Under the pieces are notes generated by a model, which did not search any database, was not told where the DNA came from, and saw nothing but the letters and a program-made list of their open reading frames with translations. A DNA stretch of 42,276 nt from Burkholderia aenigmatica (GTDB lineage Bacteria; Pseudomonadota; Gammaproteobacteria; Burkholderiales; Burkholderiaceae), in assembly GCF_902499175.1 (NCBI RefSeq), contig NZ_CABVQC010000078.1, positions 1 through 42,276 on the forward strand. Direction: 5' to 3'. Positions within the stretch are counted from its first letter, which is position 1. Each line of letters opens with the position of its first letter. This document shows positions 26,207 through 34,267 of this stretch, piece by piece. Both the position numbers and the translations under genes were made by a program.

Positions 26207-28345
26207 ATGCATCGCCTTGCGAAGTCGCTGTGTCTCGGATTCATCTGCGCCAGCCTGCTCGCGGCCTGCAACGACGACGTCACATCGAGCAGCCCGCCGT
26301 CGAACACCGAAGCGCTGTCGTTCCGGATGGACACCGGCGGCCAGATCAACGCGTTCTACCGGCAGGACAAGGTCGCCGCGCACCTGCTGGTGCGCTCGTC
26401 GATGAAACCGCGCCTGCTCGTGGTGTTCCCCGCCGGCAACAGCGGCACGGGGCTGTGGTTCGACGACACCGCGCAGCCGGTGAACTGGAGCCTCGACACG
26501 CCGCCGTCCGCGCTGTCGGCACCCGACACGCACGGCCGCCCGCTGTACGGCATCGGTGCCGACGTGTCGGTGGACACCGACACGCTGACGATCCGCCAGG
26601 GCGTGCTCAGCAACGTGCGCTTCCTGCGCGACTTCAACGGCGGTGCAACGATTCCGCAGCAGATCCTCACCGTGCCGACGGTCCAGGGCAACGCCGCGCA
26701 ATGGCAACGCGACCGGATCGACGGCGCGCCCGGCTATTCACTGCGCATCACGCTGCGCGACGGCGGCAGCATCGCGCCGGCAGCGGGCGGCAAGCTCGTC
26801 CTGAGCGCGCCGGCGGGCTCGCACACGCTGCGGCTGCATGTCGATGCGCTGTCGGGCGAGACGCCGTTGTCGCCGATCACGCGCGCCGACCTGCTCGCGC
26901 CGTCCGTGAACCCCGACCCCGTAAGCCAGAACGTGCTTGAGTTCCTGAGCTTCCACGACAAGCTGCTGGCCGGCTCGTGGCAGTACGACACCTACTTCGG
27001 CCGCGACACGCTGATCTCGGTGCGCATGCTGATGCCCGTACTGGAACCCGCGGCGATCGAGGCCGGCCTGTCGTCGGTGCTGGGCCGGCTGTCGGCCGAT
27101 GGCAAGGTCGCGCACGAGGAAGGCATCGGCGAATTCGCGCTCGTTGACAACCAGAAGAACGGGCGGCCGAACGATCCGACGCCGACCTACGACTACAAGA
27201 TGATCGACAGCGACTACCTGCTCGCGCCGATCGCGGCCGCGTGGCTGATCGACGATACGCGCGGCCAGGCCCGCGCGGCCGCCTATCTCGCGCAGCGCGG
27301 CAGCGACGGGCAGACCAATGGCAGCCGCCTGGTCGTCAACCTGCTGCACGTCGCAACGACCGCGCAGCCGTTCGCGCAGCAGCCGTCGGTCGCGAACCTG
27401 ATCCACCTGCGGCCCGGCGAGATCGTCGGCAACTGGCGCGACAGCACCGACGGGCTCGGCGGCGGCGTCTATCCGTATGACGTGAATGCCGTGCTCGTGC
27501 CGGCCGCGCTCCGCGCGGCGAACGCGTTCCTCACGCGCGGCCTGCTCGACCCTTACCTGGATGCCGGACAACGCGCGACGCTCGCCAACACGGCGAACCA
27601 GGCGGCCACCTGGGAAACGCAGGCACCGTCGCTGTTTCAGGTCAGCGTGCCGGCCGCGCAAGCGGCCACCGACGTGTCGGCCTATGCGCCGTCTGCGGGC
27701 GTGCCGGCCGGCGCCGCACCGGGCAGCCCGCTGGCGTTCTACGCGCTGTCGCTCGATCAGCAGGGCAACCCGATTCCGGTGATGAATTCGGACGGCGGCT
27801 TCGCGCTGCTGTTCGGCACGCCACCGGACAACGAGCTTCAGCGGATCGTCACCGACGTCACGCGGCCGTTCCCGACCGGGCTCGTGACCGATGCCGGCAT
27901 GCTGATCGCGAACCCCGCGTATGCAAGCCAGGCGCTGTGGCCGAAGTTCACCAGTTCCGCGTATCACGGCACGGTGATCTGGTCGTGGCAGCAGGCGATG
28001 TGGGTGGCCGGGCTTGATCGCCAGCTCGCGCGCCAGGACCTGTCGGTCGCGATGCGCGCGCTGCTCACGCAGGCGCGGCAGACGATCTGGCAGGTGATCT
28101 CGAACGGACGCGACATGCGGACGTCGGAAATGTGGACGTGGTCCTACGTGAACGGCAAGTACCAGACCGATGCGTTCGGCACGCGCAGCGCGGACGCGAC
28201 CGAGGCGAACGCCGCACAACTGTGGAGCACCACGTATCTCGCGATCCGCGATCCGCAGCAGCGCACGGGCAAGTACTGGTGGCAGGCGTCGCAGCAGATG
28301 CAGGACGACCGCACGCCAACCGCCAACGCGGTCGCGTCGCGATAG
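26207..28345 (+). CDS. large lipoprotein, possible alpha/alpha-barrel glycosidase-like protein
   Basis: A 712-residue protein. The N-terminus MHRLAKSLCLGFICASLLAAC ends in a lipobox (LLAAC, Cys21), followed by a Ser/Pro linker. The N-terminal third is beta-rich. From about residue 235 the sequence resembles (alpha/alpha) six-hairpin glycosidase or glycogen-debranching-like proteins: QNVLEFLSFHDKLLAGSWQY, YFGRDTLISVRMLMPVLEPA, VAHEEGIGEFALVDNQ, TPTYDYKMIDSDYLLAPIAA, STDGLGGGVYPYDVNAVLVP and GTVIWSWQQAMWVAGLDRQL. This pattern is known from secreted sugar hydrolases, but I cannot name a family or substrate. The start follows a perfect GGAGG. It has its own promoter with a long leader and no operon partner. 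Confidence 0.7.
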   Translation: MHRLAKSLCLGFICASLLAACNDDVTSSSPPSNTEALSFRMDTGGQINAFYRQDKVAAHLLVRSSMKPRLLVVFPAGNSGTGLWFDDTAQPVNWSLDTPPSALSAPDTHGRPLYGIGADVSVDTDTLTIRQGVLSNVRFLRDFNGGATIPQQILTVPTVQGNAAQWQRDRIDGAPGYSLRITLRDGGSIAPAAGGKLVLSAPAGSHTLRLHVDALSGETPLSPITRADLLAPSVNPDPVSQNVLEFLSFHDKLLAGSWQYDTYFGRDTLISVRMLMPVLEPAAIEAGLSSVLGRLSADGKVAHEEGIGEFALVDNQKNGRPNDPTPTYDYKMIDSDYLLAPIAAAWLIDDTRGQARAAAYLAQRGSDGQTNGSRLVVNLLHVATTAQPFAQQPSVANLIHLRPGEIVGNWRDSTDGLGGGVYPYDVNAVLVPAALRAANAFLTRGLLDPYLDAGQRATLANTANQAATWETQAPSLFQVSVPAAQAATDVSAYAPSAGVPAGAAPGSPLAFYALSLDQQGNPIPVMNSDGGFALLFGTPPDNELQRIVTDVTRPFPTGLVTDAGMLIANPAYASQALWPKFTSSAYHGTVIWSWQQAMWVAGLDRQLARQDLSVAMRALLTQARQTIWQVISNGRDMRTSEMWTWSYVNGKYQTDAFGTRSADATEANAAQLWSTTYLAIRDPQQRTGKYWWQASQQMQDDRTPTANAVASR

Positions 28346-28443
28346 CGCGCCACGCGTCGAGAATCCCCGAAGCCCTGGGGCGTTTTCGCGCCCGGGGGTT
28401 CGATATGGATGCCATTCGTTTCGCCGCGGGCGATCCACGATCG

Positions 28444-28896
28444 TCAGCGTGGCTCAACGATGGCGCACACCGCTTCCGCGCATCGCGCCGGCCCCATCAC
28501 CCTGTCGCGCACGAACCGGCACGACACCGCGCATTCGGCGACAGCGAACACGACGCCGACGACGGTCAGGATCAGGACGGCGAACCACCGCTCGAAAAAT
28601 CCGGGGAATCTCATGCCCTCCGCCGGATTGGCCGGATCGTCATAGAGCCGGACCTTGTCACCGGGGTCCGCATTCGGCGACGTCGTGGCGAGTTGTCCGG
28701 CCACCTTGACGACCTCGCCGCTCGCAGTGATGAGCCGATAGACGGTCCGATAGTGGCCGATGTCGTAACCGCCGCGCGAAACACCGGCGACAACGGCTTC
28801 GGCGGCCGTCATCCGGTGAGTGGCCGAACTCGACGAATAGATCCGGACGGCCGCACTCGCCAGCAGCACGACGCCGACCAGCAGGAACCCGGTCAC
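28444..28896 (-). CDS. DUF3592-like membrane protein
   Basis: A 150-residue protein with an N-terminal membrane helix (FLLVGVVLLASAAVRIY), a middle domain of DUF3592 type (YRTVYRLITASGEVVKVAGQ then GDKVRLYDDPANPAEGM, a pattern for small beta domains in such proteins) and a second helix (FAVLILTVVGVVFAVAECAV). The start is uncertain: GTG at 28896 has no ribosome site; a later ATG (residue 29) would remove the first helix. It follows the SUMF1-fold gene by 61 bases on the same strand. Confidence 0.65.
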   Translation of the reverse strand: MTGFLLVGVVLLASAAVRIYSSSSATHRMTAAEAVVAGVSRGGYDIGHYRTVYRLITASGEVVKVAGQLATTSPNADPGDKVRLYDDPANPAEGMRFPGFFERWFAVLILTVVGVVFAVAECAVSCRFVRDRVMGPARCAEAVCAIVEPR

Positions 28897-28957
28897 GCGC
28901 CGGCGTGCGGAAGCGCGCGTGCCACTTCGGCAGGATAGGCGACGTCGTGCCCCCGTA

Positions 28958-30031
28958 TCACTGCCCCGCCGGCCCGGCCTGATTCAATGCGCAACGGAAA
29001 CCCAGCTCGACTTCCTTCTTGTCGGGCAGCTCGCCGCGACGATCGATCACGAGCCGCACGCGGCTGTCCGTTCCGTTGCGCACGCTGCGCAATGTACCCG
29101 TCGCGGGCCCGCGCGGATTCGCTTTCGGGCTGTGGCTGTAATAGTTCTTGTCGAACCAGTCGTACGTCCATTCGCGTCCGTAACCGAACACGTCCGACAT
29201 GCCGATGGCGTTGTCGCCATAGGTACCGACCGGACGGCTCACCGACGGCATGGGGCTCTTGTCCTGCCCCATGCGCACAAGGGCGTCGTCGAGGTCCGTG
29301 AGACCGTATTTGCCGTCGACGACCGGGACTGCCTTGCTCGGAATGACCCAGAGTTCCCCGCGCGAGCGCGCCGCGTACTCCCACTGCGCCTCGGTCGGCA
29401 AATCCACCGGCGCGTTCAGTTCCTTGCCCAGCCACGTGCAGAAATCGCGGGCCTGCTGCCACGTCACGTCACCGGCAGGAAAATCGGGGAATCGAAACTG
29501 GAAGTTGAAACCCGAGTCGGTCAGGATCGACGGCAAATGATTGGCGCGCGTATAGATGTCGTACTCCGCGTACGTGACGCGATGCTTGAGGATCGAATAG
29601 CCGTCGAGCGCCACGTCGTGCGCCGGCGCTGCGCCTTCGTTCGCCGAATACGGCAACTTCTCGGCGGACTTCTGCGGGCCGAAATCGCCCATCAGGAACG
29701 TGCCGCCGTTGACGGGCACCCACGCCCTGGCCATGTCGCGACGGAAATCGGCGAGCTCCGTTTCGGCCGGCACCGGCAACGACCTAAAGTAATCCTGAAG
29801 AATCCGGATAGTGTCGTCGTGCACCTTGCCAAACGTCCACTGGACGACCACGCTGATGTGCTCCCACACATCCTTCGGCGGCGACGGTGTCGTGATCTCC
29901 CGAATCAGCCGTTCCTTGTCCGGCGGCGCCTTCGTATCGATCGCAGCCATCGCGGCAGATGACACAAGCAATGCACCGCCGATCAGCAACCCCTTCGATT
30001 TTCCTCGCATCGACTTCCGCCAATCACTCAT
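28958..30031 (-). CDS. SUMF1-fold (formylglycine-generating enzyme-like) secreted protein
   Basis: A 357-residue protein. A signal peptide (RGKSKGLLIGGALLVSSAAMA) is followed by a region of about 80 residues and then the SUMF1 domain: VPVNGGTFLMGDFG, HDVALDGYSILKHRVTYAEY, VTWQQARDFCTWLGKEL, DLPTEAQWEYAARSRG, GMSDVFGYGREWTYDW and LGFRCAL. The paired catalytic cysteines of true formylglycine-generating enzymes are not evident near the C-terminus, so the fold is probably used for binding or another reaction. I chose the ATG at 30031, preceded by GGTGAGG. It lies between a DUF3592 gene and a decayed gene. Comparable SUMF1 proteins are found beside type VI effector genes, but that link here is inference. 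Confidence 0.82.
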   Translation of the reverse strand: MSDWRKSMRGKSKGLLIGGALLVSSAAMAAIDTKAPPDKERLIREITTPSPPKDVWEHISVVVQWTFGKVHDDTIRILQDYFRSLPVPAETELADFRRDMARAWVPVNGGTFLMGDFGPQKSAEKLPYSANEGAAPAHDVALDGYSILKHRVTYAEYDIYTRANHLPSILTDSGFNFQFRFPDFPAGDVTWQQARDFCTWLGKELNAPVDLPTEAQWEYAARSRGELWVIPSKAVPVVDGKYGLTDLDDALVRMGQDKSPMPSVSRPVGTYGDNAIGMSDVFGYGREWTYDWFDKNYYSHSPKANPRGPATGTLRSVRNGTDSRVRLVIDRRGELPDKKEVELGFRCALNQAGPAGQ

Positions 30032-30075
30032 CAATCCCGACCTCACCGTTCATAGACGCGTTCAGCTCTGCGTCG

Positions 30076-30661
30076 TCAGGCCGCCATGGTACCGCTGCCG
30101 GCCGTCGGCGTGGAATCGAGCCATGCGGCGCTCGTACCCACCGGCATCGCAGGTTCGTGTGTATCGCTGAACGCGAATCGGTAGCCTGGGGCCGGCTCGT
30201 CGCGCTGGTGGCGCTCGATCGTGACGACCTGCCCCATCCCGATGAAACCCCCGATCGTGTGCCGGGCAAGCTGCGCGTCGCCTGTTTCAGTGAGGTTCGG
30301 AGGGACGTACTGGAAAATGTCGCTCGGCTCGTTCGTGATTTGCGCGGACAACACAACGCGTTCGATCTCGTCGGCTGCGTCCTGACGGCGTTCGTCCAGG
30401 TTGCTGCCGATCCGCTGTAGCGCATATCGGATTTCGCGTCGAATTTGGTCACGCCCATCTTCGGCTGCACCAACGCAGGAACGTTGGGCTTCGCGGGCAC
30501 CCCCTTGATCTGCTGGACGTCATTGCGCCCGAGCGTGAATTCAAGGCCGACTTCGGCCAGCAGGCTGCCACCGCACGATGCTTCCGCGCCACATAGTCGC
30601 GGATACGTTGCCGGCGCCTGTTGAGATGAGAATCACGTGAAGTCGCGCAAGCGTCATTCAC
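30076..30661 (-). pseudogene. frameshifted gene remnant of unknown family
   Basis: Two overlapping minus-strand frames each read like real protein over different parts. From about 30630 to 30380 one frame gives GGSLLAEVGLEFTLGRNDVQ and PAKPNVPALVQPKMGVTKFD. From about 30430 to 30076 another gives YALQRIGSNLDERRQDAADE, IFQYVPPNLTETGDAQLARH and GFIGMGQVVTIERHQRDEP. They join near 30425, around ATGCGCTACAGC, with a one-base shift. A third frame from 30661 may be the original start. No intact start-to-stop frame covers the whole, so this is a broken gene or a sequencing error. It sits 44 bases upstream of the SUMF1-fold gene. Confidence 0.5.
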
Positions 30662-30706
30662 TAGCCGGGACCTGCGGGACGATCAATCACGGATAGCGAT
30701 ATCCGC

Positions 30707-32107
30707 TCACCGCGCGACGACCCGGTTCCGCCCTTCCCGCTTCGCCTGGTACAACCGTTCGTCGACCACGCGCAGCAACGCATCGACCGTGCTGCCGTCG
30801 GCCCCGTATTGCGCGACGCCCACGCTGACCGTCACCTGCACGCGCTTGAAATCGAGCCCGAACGGCGAGCTCGCGATCGACGAACGCACACGCTCGGCTG
30901 TCATCCGCGCGCCTTCGAGCGGCATATCCGGCAACAGCGCCATGAACTCCTCACCACCGACCCGCGCGAGCCCGCCGGCCGGTCGAATCGCGTCGAGGCA
31001 CTGGCGCACGACGCCGCGCAGCACCTCGTCGCCGATCTGGTGCCCGTATGCATCGTTGATGTTCTTGAAGTTGTCGAGATCGAGCGCGAGCAGGCAGAAC
31101 GGCGTGCCGTCGCGCTCGGCCCGCACCATCTCGCGCTCGACCTGCGCGATGAACTGCCGGCGGTTCGACGCGCCCGTCATCGGATCGGTCGCGGCCATGT
31201 ATTCGAGCTTCTGGTTCGTGCGCCGCAGTTCCTGCAGCGCGCTCTCGGTACGCGCCATCGATTCCGACAGCCGGCTCATCAGGTCTTCCTGGCTGTAGAT
31301 CGCCGAGAACGAGCGGGTCGTCTGCAACGCCTGCACGACGCCGTAGCTGAGCAGGAAGAAGCCGCCCGCGAAAATCGCGTGCGCGAGCCACCACATGTGA
31401 TTCCACGGCTTGCCGAGGATAAACGCGAGCGACGACAGCGCGAACGCCATGATCGACACGCCGTAGATCACCATCAGCGGCGAGCGGATCCGCCGCGCGA
31501 GCAGCACGGCGACGTTCAGCAGCGAGAACACGAGCGCGCCGCCTTCCATCGACAGCCGCGTGCCCAGCGCGCCCGCGACCGGCGAATACGCGATGTACGC
31601 CACGGCCACGTTGACGATCACGAAGAACGCGATCCACGGCAGCCACGTGCGCACGCTCGTGCGCTTCTCGATCCGATCGGGCGGACGCGAATACGACATC
31701 AGGCCCGTGAGCAGCAGGATCGACATCACGAGCCGCGACGCGGGCCCGTACAGCAGGAACAGCCAGATGTTGTGATGCGCCATCCCGGTGAACGCACCGT
31801 GCAGCGCATAGATCATCGCGAAGCCGAGAAAGCCAAGTGTCAGCCAGCGCAGCAGCGGCTCGCCGGACGACCGGTAGCACACCCACGTCACGTAGGTGAC
31901 GAACGCGCCTTCGAGCGTCGCGGCAGCAATCGCGATTTCATGGAACGCGTGGCTCTCGAACACGACGTGCGGGTCGCTGAAGAACCACAGATAGGCAATC
32001 AGATAGGCGGGCAGCAACGCGAATCCGATCAGCAGGCATTTCGCGTAGAGCCTCGCGGCCGCGCTGACGACTCGCGGCGGTTCCCCGGCTGCATAGGTCG
32101 TACTCAT
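30707..32107 (-). CDS. membrane-bound diguanylate cyclase (GGDEF)
   Basis: A 466-residue protein. About eight membrane helices form an N-terminal sensor (about residues 25-265), a short coiled linker (LMSRLSESMARTESALQELR) follows, and a GGDEF domain occupies about residues 300-466. The active site is GGEEF in LARVGGEEFMALLPD, with DPMTGASNRRQF and LDLDNFKNINDAYGHQIGDE typical of active enzymes. It should make c-di-GMP from two GTP. The inhibitory-site position upstream of GGEEF reads RPAG instead of RxxD, so product inhibition is probably lost. A promoter is seen at 32208-32235. The gene is probably monocistronic. Confidence 0.95.
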   Translation of the reverse strand: MSTTYAAGEPPRVVSAAARLYAKCLLIGFALLPAYLIAYLWFFSDPHVVFESHAFHEIAIAAATLEGAFVTYVTWVCYRSSGEPLLRWLTLGFLGFAMIYALHGAFTGMAHHNIWLFLLYGPASRLVMSILLLTGLMSYSRPPDRIEKRTSVRTWLPWIAFFVIVNVAVAYIAYSPVAGALGTRLSMEGGALVFSLLNVAVLLARRIRSPLMVIYGVSIMAFALSSLAFILGKPWNHMWWLAHAIFAGGFFLLSYGVVQALQTTRSFSAIYSQEDLMSRLSESMARTESALQELRRTNQKLEYMAATDPMTGASNRRQFIAQVEREMVRAERDGTPFCLLALDLDNFKNINDAYGHQIGDEVLRGVVRQCLDAIRPAGGLARVGGEEFMALLPDMPLEGARMTAERVRSSIASSPFGLDFKRVQVTVSVGVAQYGADGSTVDALLRVVDERLYQAKREGRNRVVAR

Positions 32108-32207
32108 TCGGTCCCCGGTCGGTCTGCTGCGTTGGTTCGAACCTTCGCGGCACGGATCGCATAACGCACGATCCGGCCCATCGTGCCGAAAGGCAAATGT
32201 CAGAGCA

Positions 32208-32235
32208 AGTATAGGTGGGGCAATTCGTTTGACAA
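32208..32235 (-). promoter_or_regulatory. sigma70 promoter of the diguanylate cyclase gene
   Basis: On the minus strand TTGTCA (32235-32230), a 16-base spacer and TATACT (32213-32208). Both boxes have five of six consensus bases. The leader would be about 95 bases. Confidence 0.6.
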
Positions 32236-32368
32236 GTAAGGGGAAACGGCATTGCCGAGCGCACGCCTTTTGCTTCCCGATTGTTTCGAATGGCGGTTCA
32301 GTCGCACCGATTCAAATCGCGGCCGCCCGCTTCGCCGAAGCGAAACCGCGGCCGCCTCGTGCCAAAGA

Positions 32369-33547
32369 TCAGAGGATTTCGAACAGGCCGGCCGCGCCCT
32401 GCCCGCCGCCGATGCACATCGTGACGACCACGTACTTCACGCCACGCCGCTTGCCTTCGATCAGCGCATGGCCCGTCAGGCGCGCGCCCGACACGCCGTA
32501 CGGATGGCCGACCGCGATCGCACCGCCGTTGACGTTCAGGCGGTCCTCAGGAATCCCGAGCGTGTCGCGGCAGTACAGCACCTGCACCGCGAACGCTTCG
32601 TTCAGTTCCCACAGACCGATATCGTCGACCTTCAGCCCCGCCTGCTTCAGCAGCTTAGGCACCGCGAACACGGGGCCGATGCCCATCTCGTCCGGCTCGC
32701 ACCCGGCCACCGCGAAACCGCGGAACACGCCGAGCGGCTGCAGCCCTTCGCGCTGCGCGGCGTCGGCGCTCATCACGACGCAGGCCGACGCGCCGTCCGA
32801 GAACTGGCTCGCGTTGCCGGCGGTGATCACGCCGCCCGGCACGGCCGACCGGATCTTCGACACGCCTTCCAGCGTCGTGTCGGGGCGGATCCCTTCGTCT
32901 GCCGAAACCGTCACTTCCTTCGTGAACAGGCGGCCCGTCGCCTTGTCGGCGATGCCCGCGAGCACGGTGATCGGCGCGATCTCGTCGCGAAAACGCCCAG
33001 CATCCTGCGCGGCCGCGGCCCGCAGTTGCGACTGCACGCCGTACTCGTCCTGCCGCTCCTTCGAGATGCCGTAGCGCTTCGCGACGTTTTCGGCTGTCTG
33101 CAGCATGTTCCAGTAGATCTCGGGCTTGTGCTGGGCCAGCCAGCCTTCCTGGATCATGTGGTGGTTCATCTCGTTCTGCACGCACGAGATCGATTCGACG
33201 CCACCGGCGACATACACTTCGCCTTCGCCCGCGATGATCCGCTGCGCGGCCAGCGCGATGGTCTGCAGCCCCGACGAGCAGAAACGGTTCACCGTCATCC
33301 CCGGCACGGTCACGGGCAGCCCCGCGCGCAGTGCGATCTGCCGCGCGATGTTCGCACCGGTCGCGCCTTCGGGGTTCGCGCAACCCATGATCACGTCCTC
33401 GACGCGTGCGGGGTCGAGCTTCGCGCGTTCGAGCGCGGCCGCGACCGCGTGGCCGCCGAGCGTCGCGCCGTGCGTCATGTTGAAAGCACCGCGCCAGGAT
33501 TTCGCCAGCGGCGTGCGGGCGGTCGATACGATTACGGCTTCGGTCAT
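32369..33547 (-). CDS. acetyl-CoA C-acyltransferase (thiolase)
   Basis: A 392-residue thiolase, the standard length. The nucleophile is Cys90 in VNRFCSSGLQTI; the other signatures NVNGGAIAVGHPYGVSGARL (His) and MCIGGGQGAAGLFE (second Cys) are intact. It cleaves 3-ketoacyl-CoA to acetyl-CoA and a shortened acyl-CoA, or runs in reverse. With the acyl-CoA ligase and FadJ-like genes upstream on the same strand it supplies the last step of a beta-oxidation cycle. A longer upstream frame is not supported; this ATG follows GGAGACTCGC. Confidence 0.95.
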   Translation of the reverse strand: MTEAVIVSTARTPLAKSWRGAFNMTHGATLGGHAVAAALERAKLDPARVEDVIMGCANPEGATGANIARQIALRAGLPVTVPGMTVNRFCSSGLQTIALAAQRIIAGEGEVYVAGGVESISCVQNEMNHHMIQEGWLAQHKPEIYWNMLQTAENVAKRYGISKERQDEYGVQSQLRAAAAQDAGRFRDEIAPITVLAGIADKATGRLFTKEVTVSADEGIRPDTTLEGVSKIRSAVPGGVITAGNASQFSDGASACVVMSADAAQREGLQPLGVFRGFAVAGCEPDEMGIGPVFAVPKLLKQAGLKVDDIGLWELNEAFAVQVLYCRDTLGIPEDRLNVNGGAIAVGHPYGVSGARLTGHALIEGKRRGVKYVVVTMCIGGGQGAAGLFEIL

Positions 33548-33594
33548 GCGAGTCTCCTTCGGTCCTGCTTCATGTCCTGAGGATGGGGAATGCG

Positions 33595-34227
33595 CTACGC
33601 CGCCGGGCGTGCGCCCGCGGACGTCACATGCGCGACGCCCGCTGCCTGCATCTGCTGCCATGCGTGGGCGAGCGACCCGTTCAGGTCGATCGCACGGCAC
33701 GCATCGGTGATCACCGCGGCTTCGAAACCGGCCGCGCGCGCATCGAGCGCCGACCACGCGACGCAATAGTCGGTCGCGAGCCCGCAGCACCACACGCGCT
33801 TCGCGCCGAGCTCGCGCAGATAACCCGCGAGCCCGGTGCGCGTCGTGCGGTCGGCTTCGACGAACGCGGAATAGCTGTCGACCTGCGCGTCGCCGCCCTT
33901 GCGGATCACGAGCCGCGCATGCGGGATGTCGAGATCGCGGTGCAACGCCGCGCCTTCGGTGTCCTGCACGCAGTGCACGGGCCACAGCACCTGTTCGCCG
34001 TACGGCAGCGCGAGCGTGGAAAACGGTTCGCGGCCCGGATGGTTCGCCGCGAACGACACGTGCTCGCGCGGGTGCCAGTCCTGCGTCAGCACGACCTGGT
34101 CGAAGCGTTGCGCGAGCGCGTTGATCACCGGCACGACCGCGTCGCCGTCGGGCACCGCGAGCGCGCCGCCCGGCATGAAGTCGTATTGCACGTCGATCAC
34201 GAGCAGTACGTCGTCGGTGCGTTTCAT
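33595..34227 (-). CDS. pncA: nicotinamidase
   Basis: A 210-residue isochorismatase-superfamily amidase matching PncA. Asp12 lies in LLVIDVQYDFMPGGAL, metal ligands in TQDWHPREHVSFAANHPG, the catalytic Lys in LVIRKGGD and Cys in GLATDYCVAW. WPVHCVQDTEGA is also typical of nicotinamidases. It converts nicotinamide to nicotinate for NAD salvage. It is placed inside the fatty-acid block, between thiolase and the FadJ-like gene, on the same strand with short gaps, so it may be co-transcribed with NAD-using oxidation genes. Confidence 0.92.
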   Translation of the reverse strand: MKRTDDVLLVIDVQYDFMPGGALAVPDGDAVVPVINALAQRFDQVVLTQDWHPREHVSFAANHPGREPFSTLALPYGEQVLWPVHCVQDTEGAALHRDLDIPHARLVIRKGGDAQVDSYSAFVEADRTTRTGLAGYLRELGAKRVWCCGLATDYCVAWSALDARAAGFEAAVITDACRAIDLNGSLAHAWQQMQAAGVAHVTSAGARPAA

Positions 34228-34267
34228 TGCGTTTCTCCGGGTGTGCGTCGCGCCGCGATCCGGCGCG

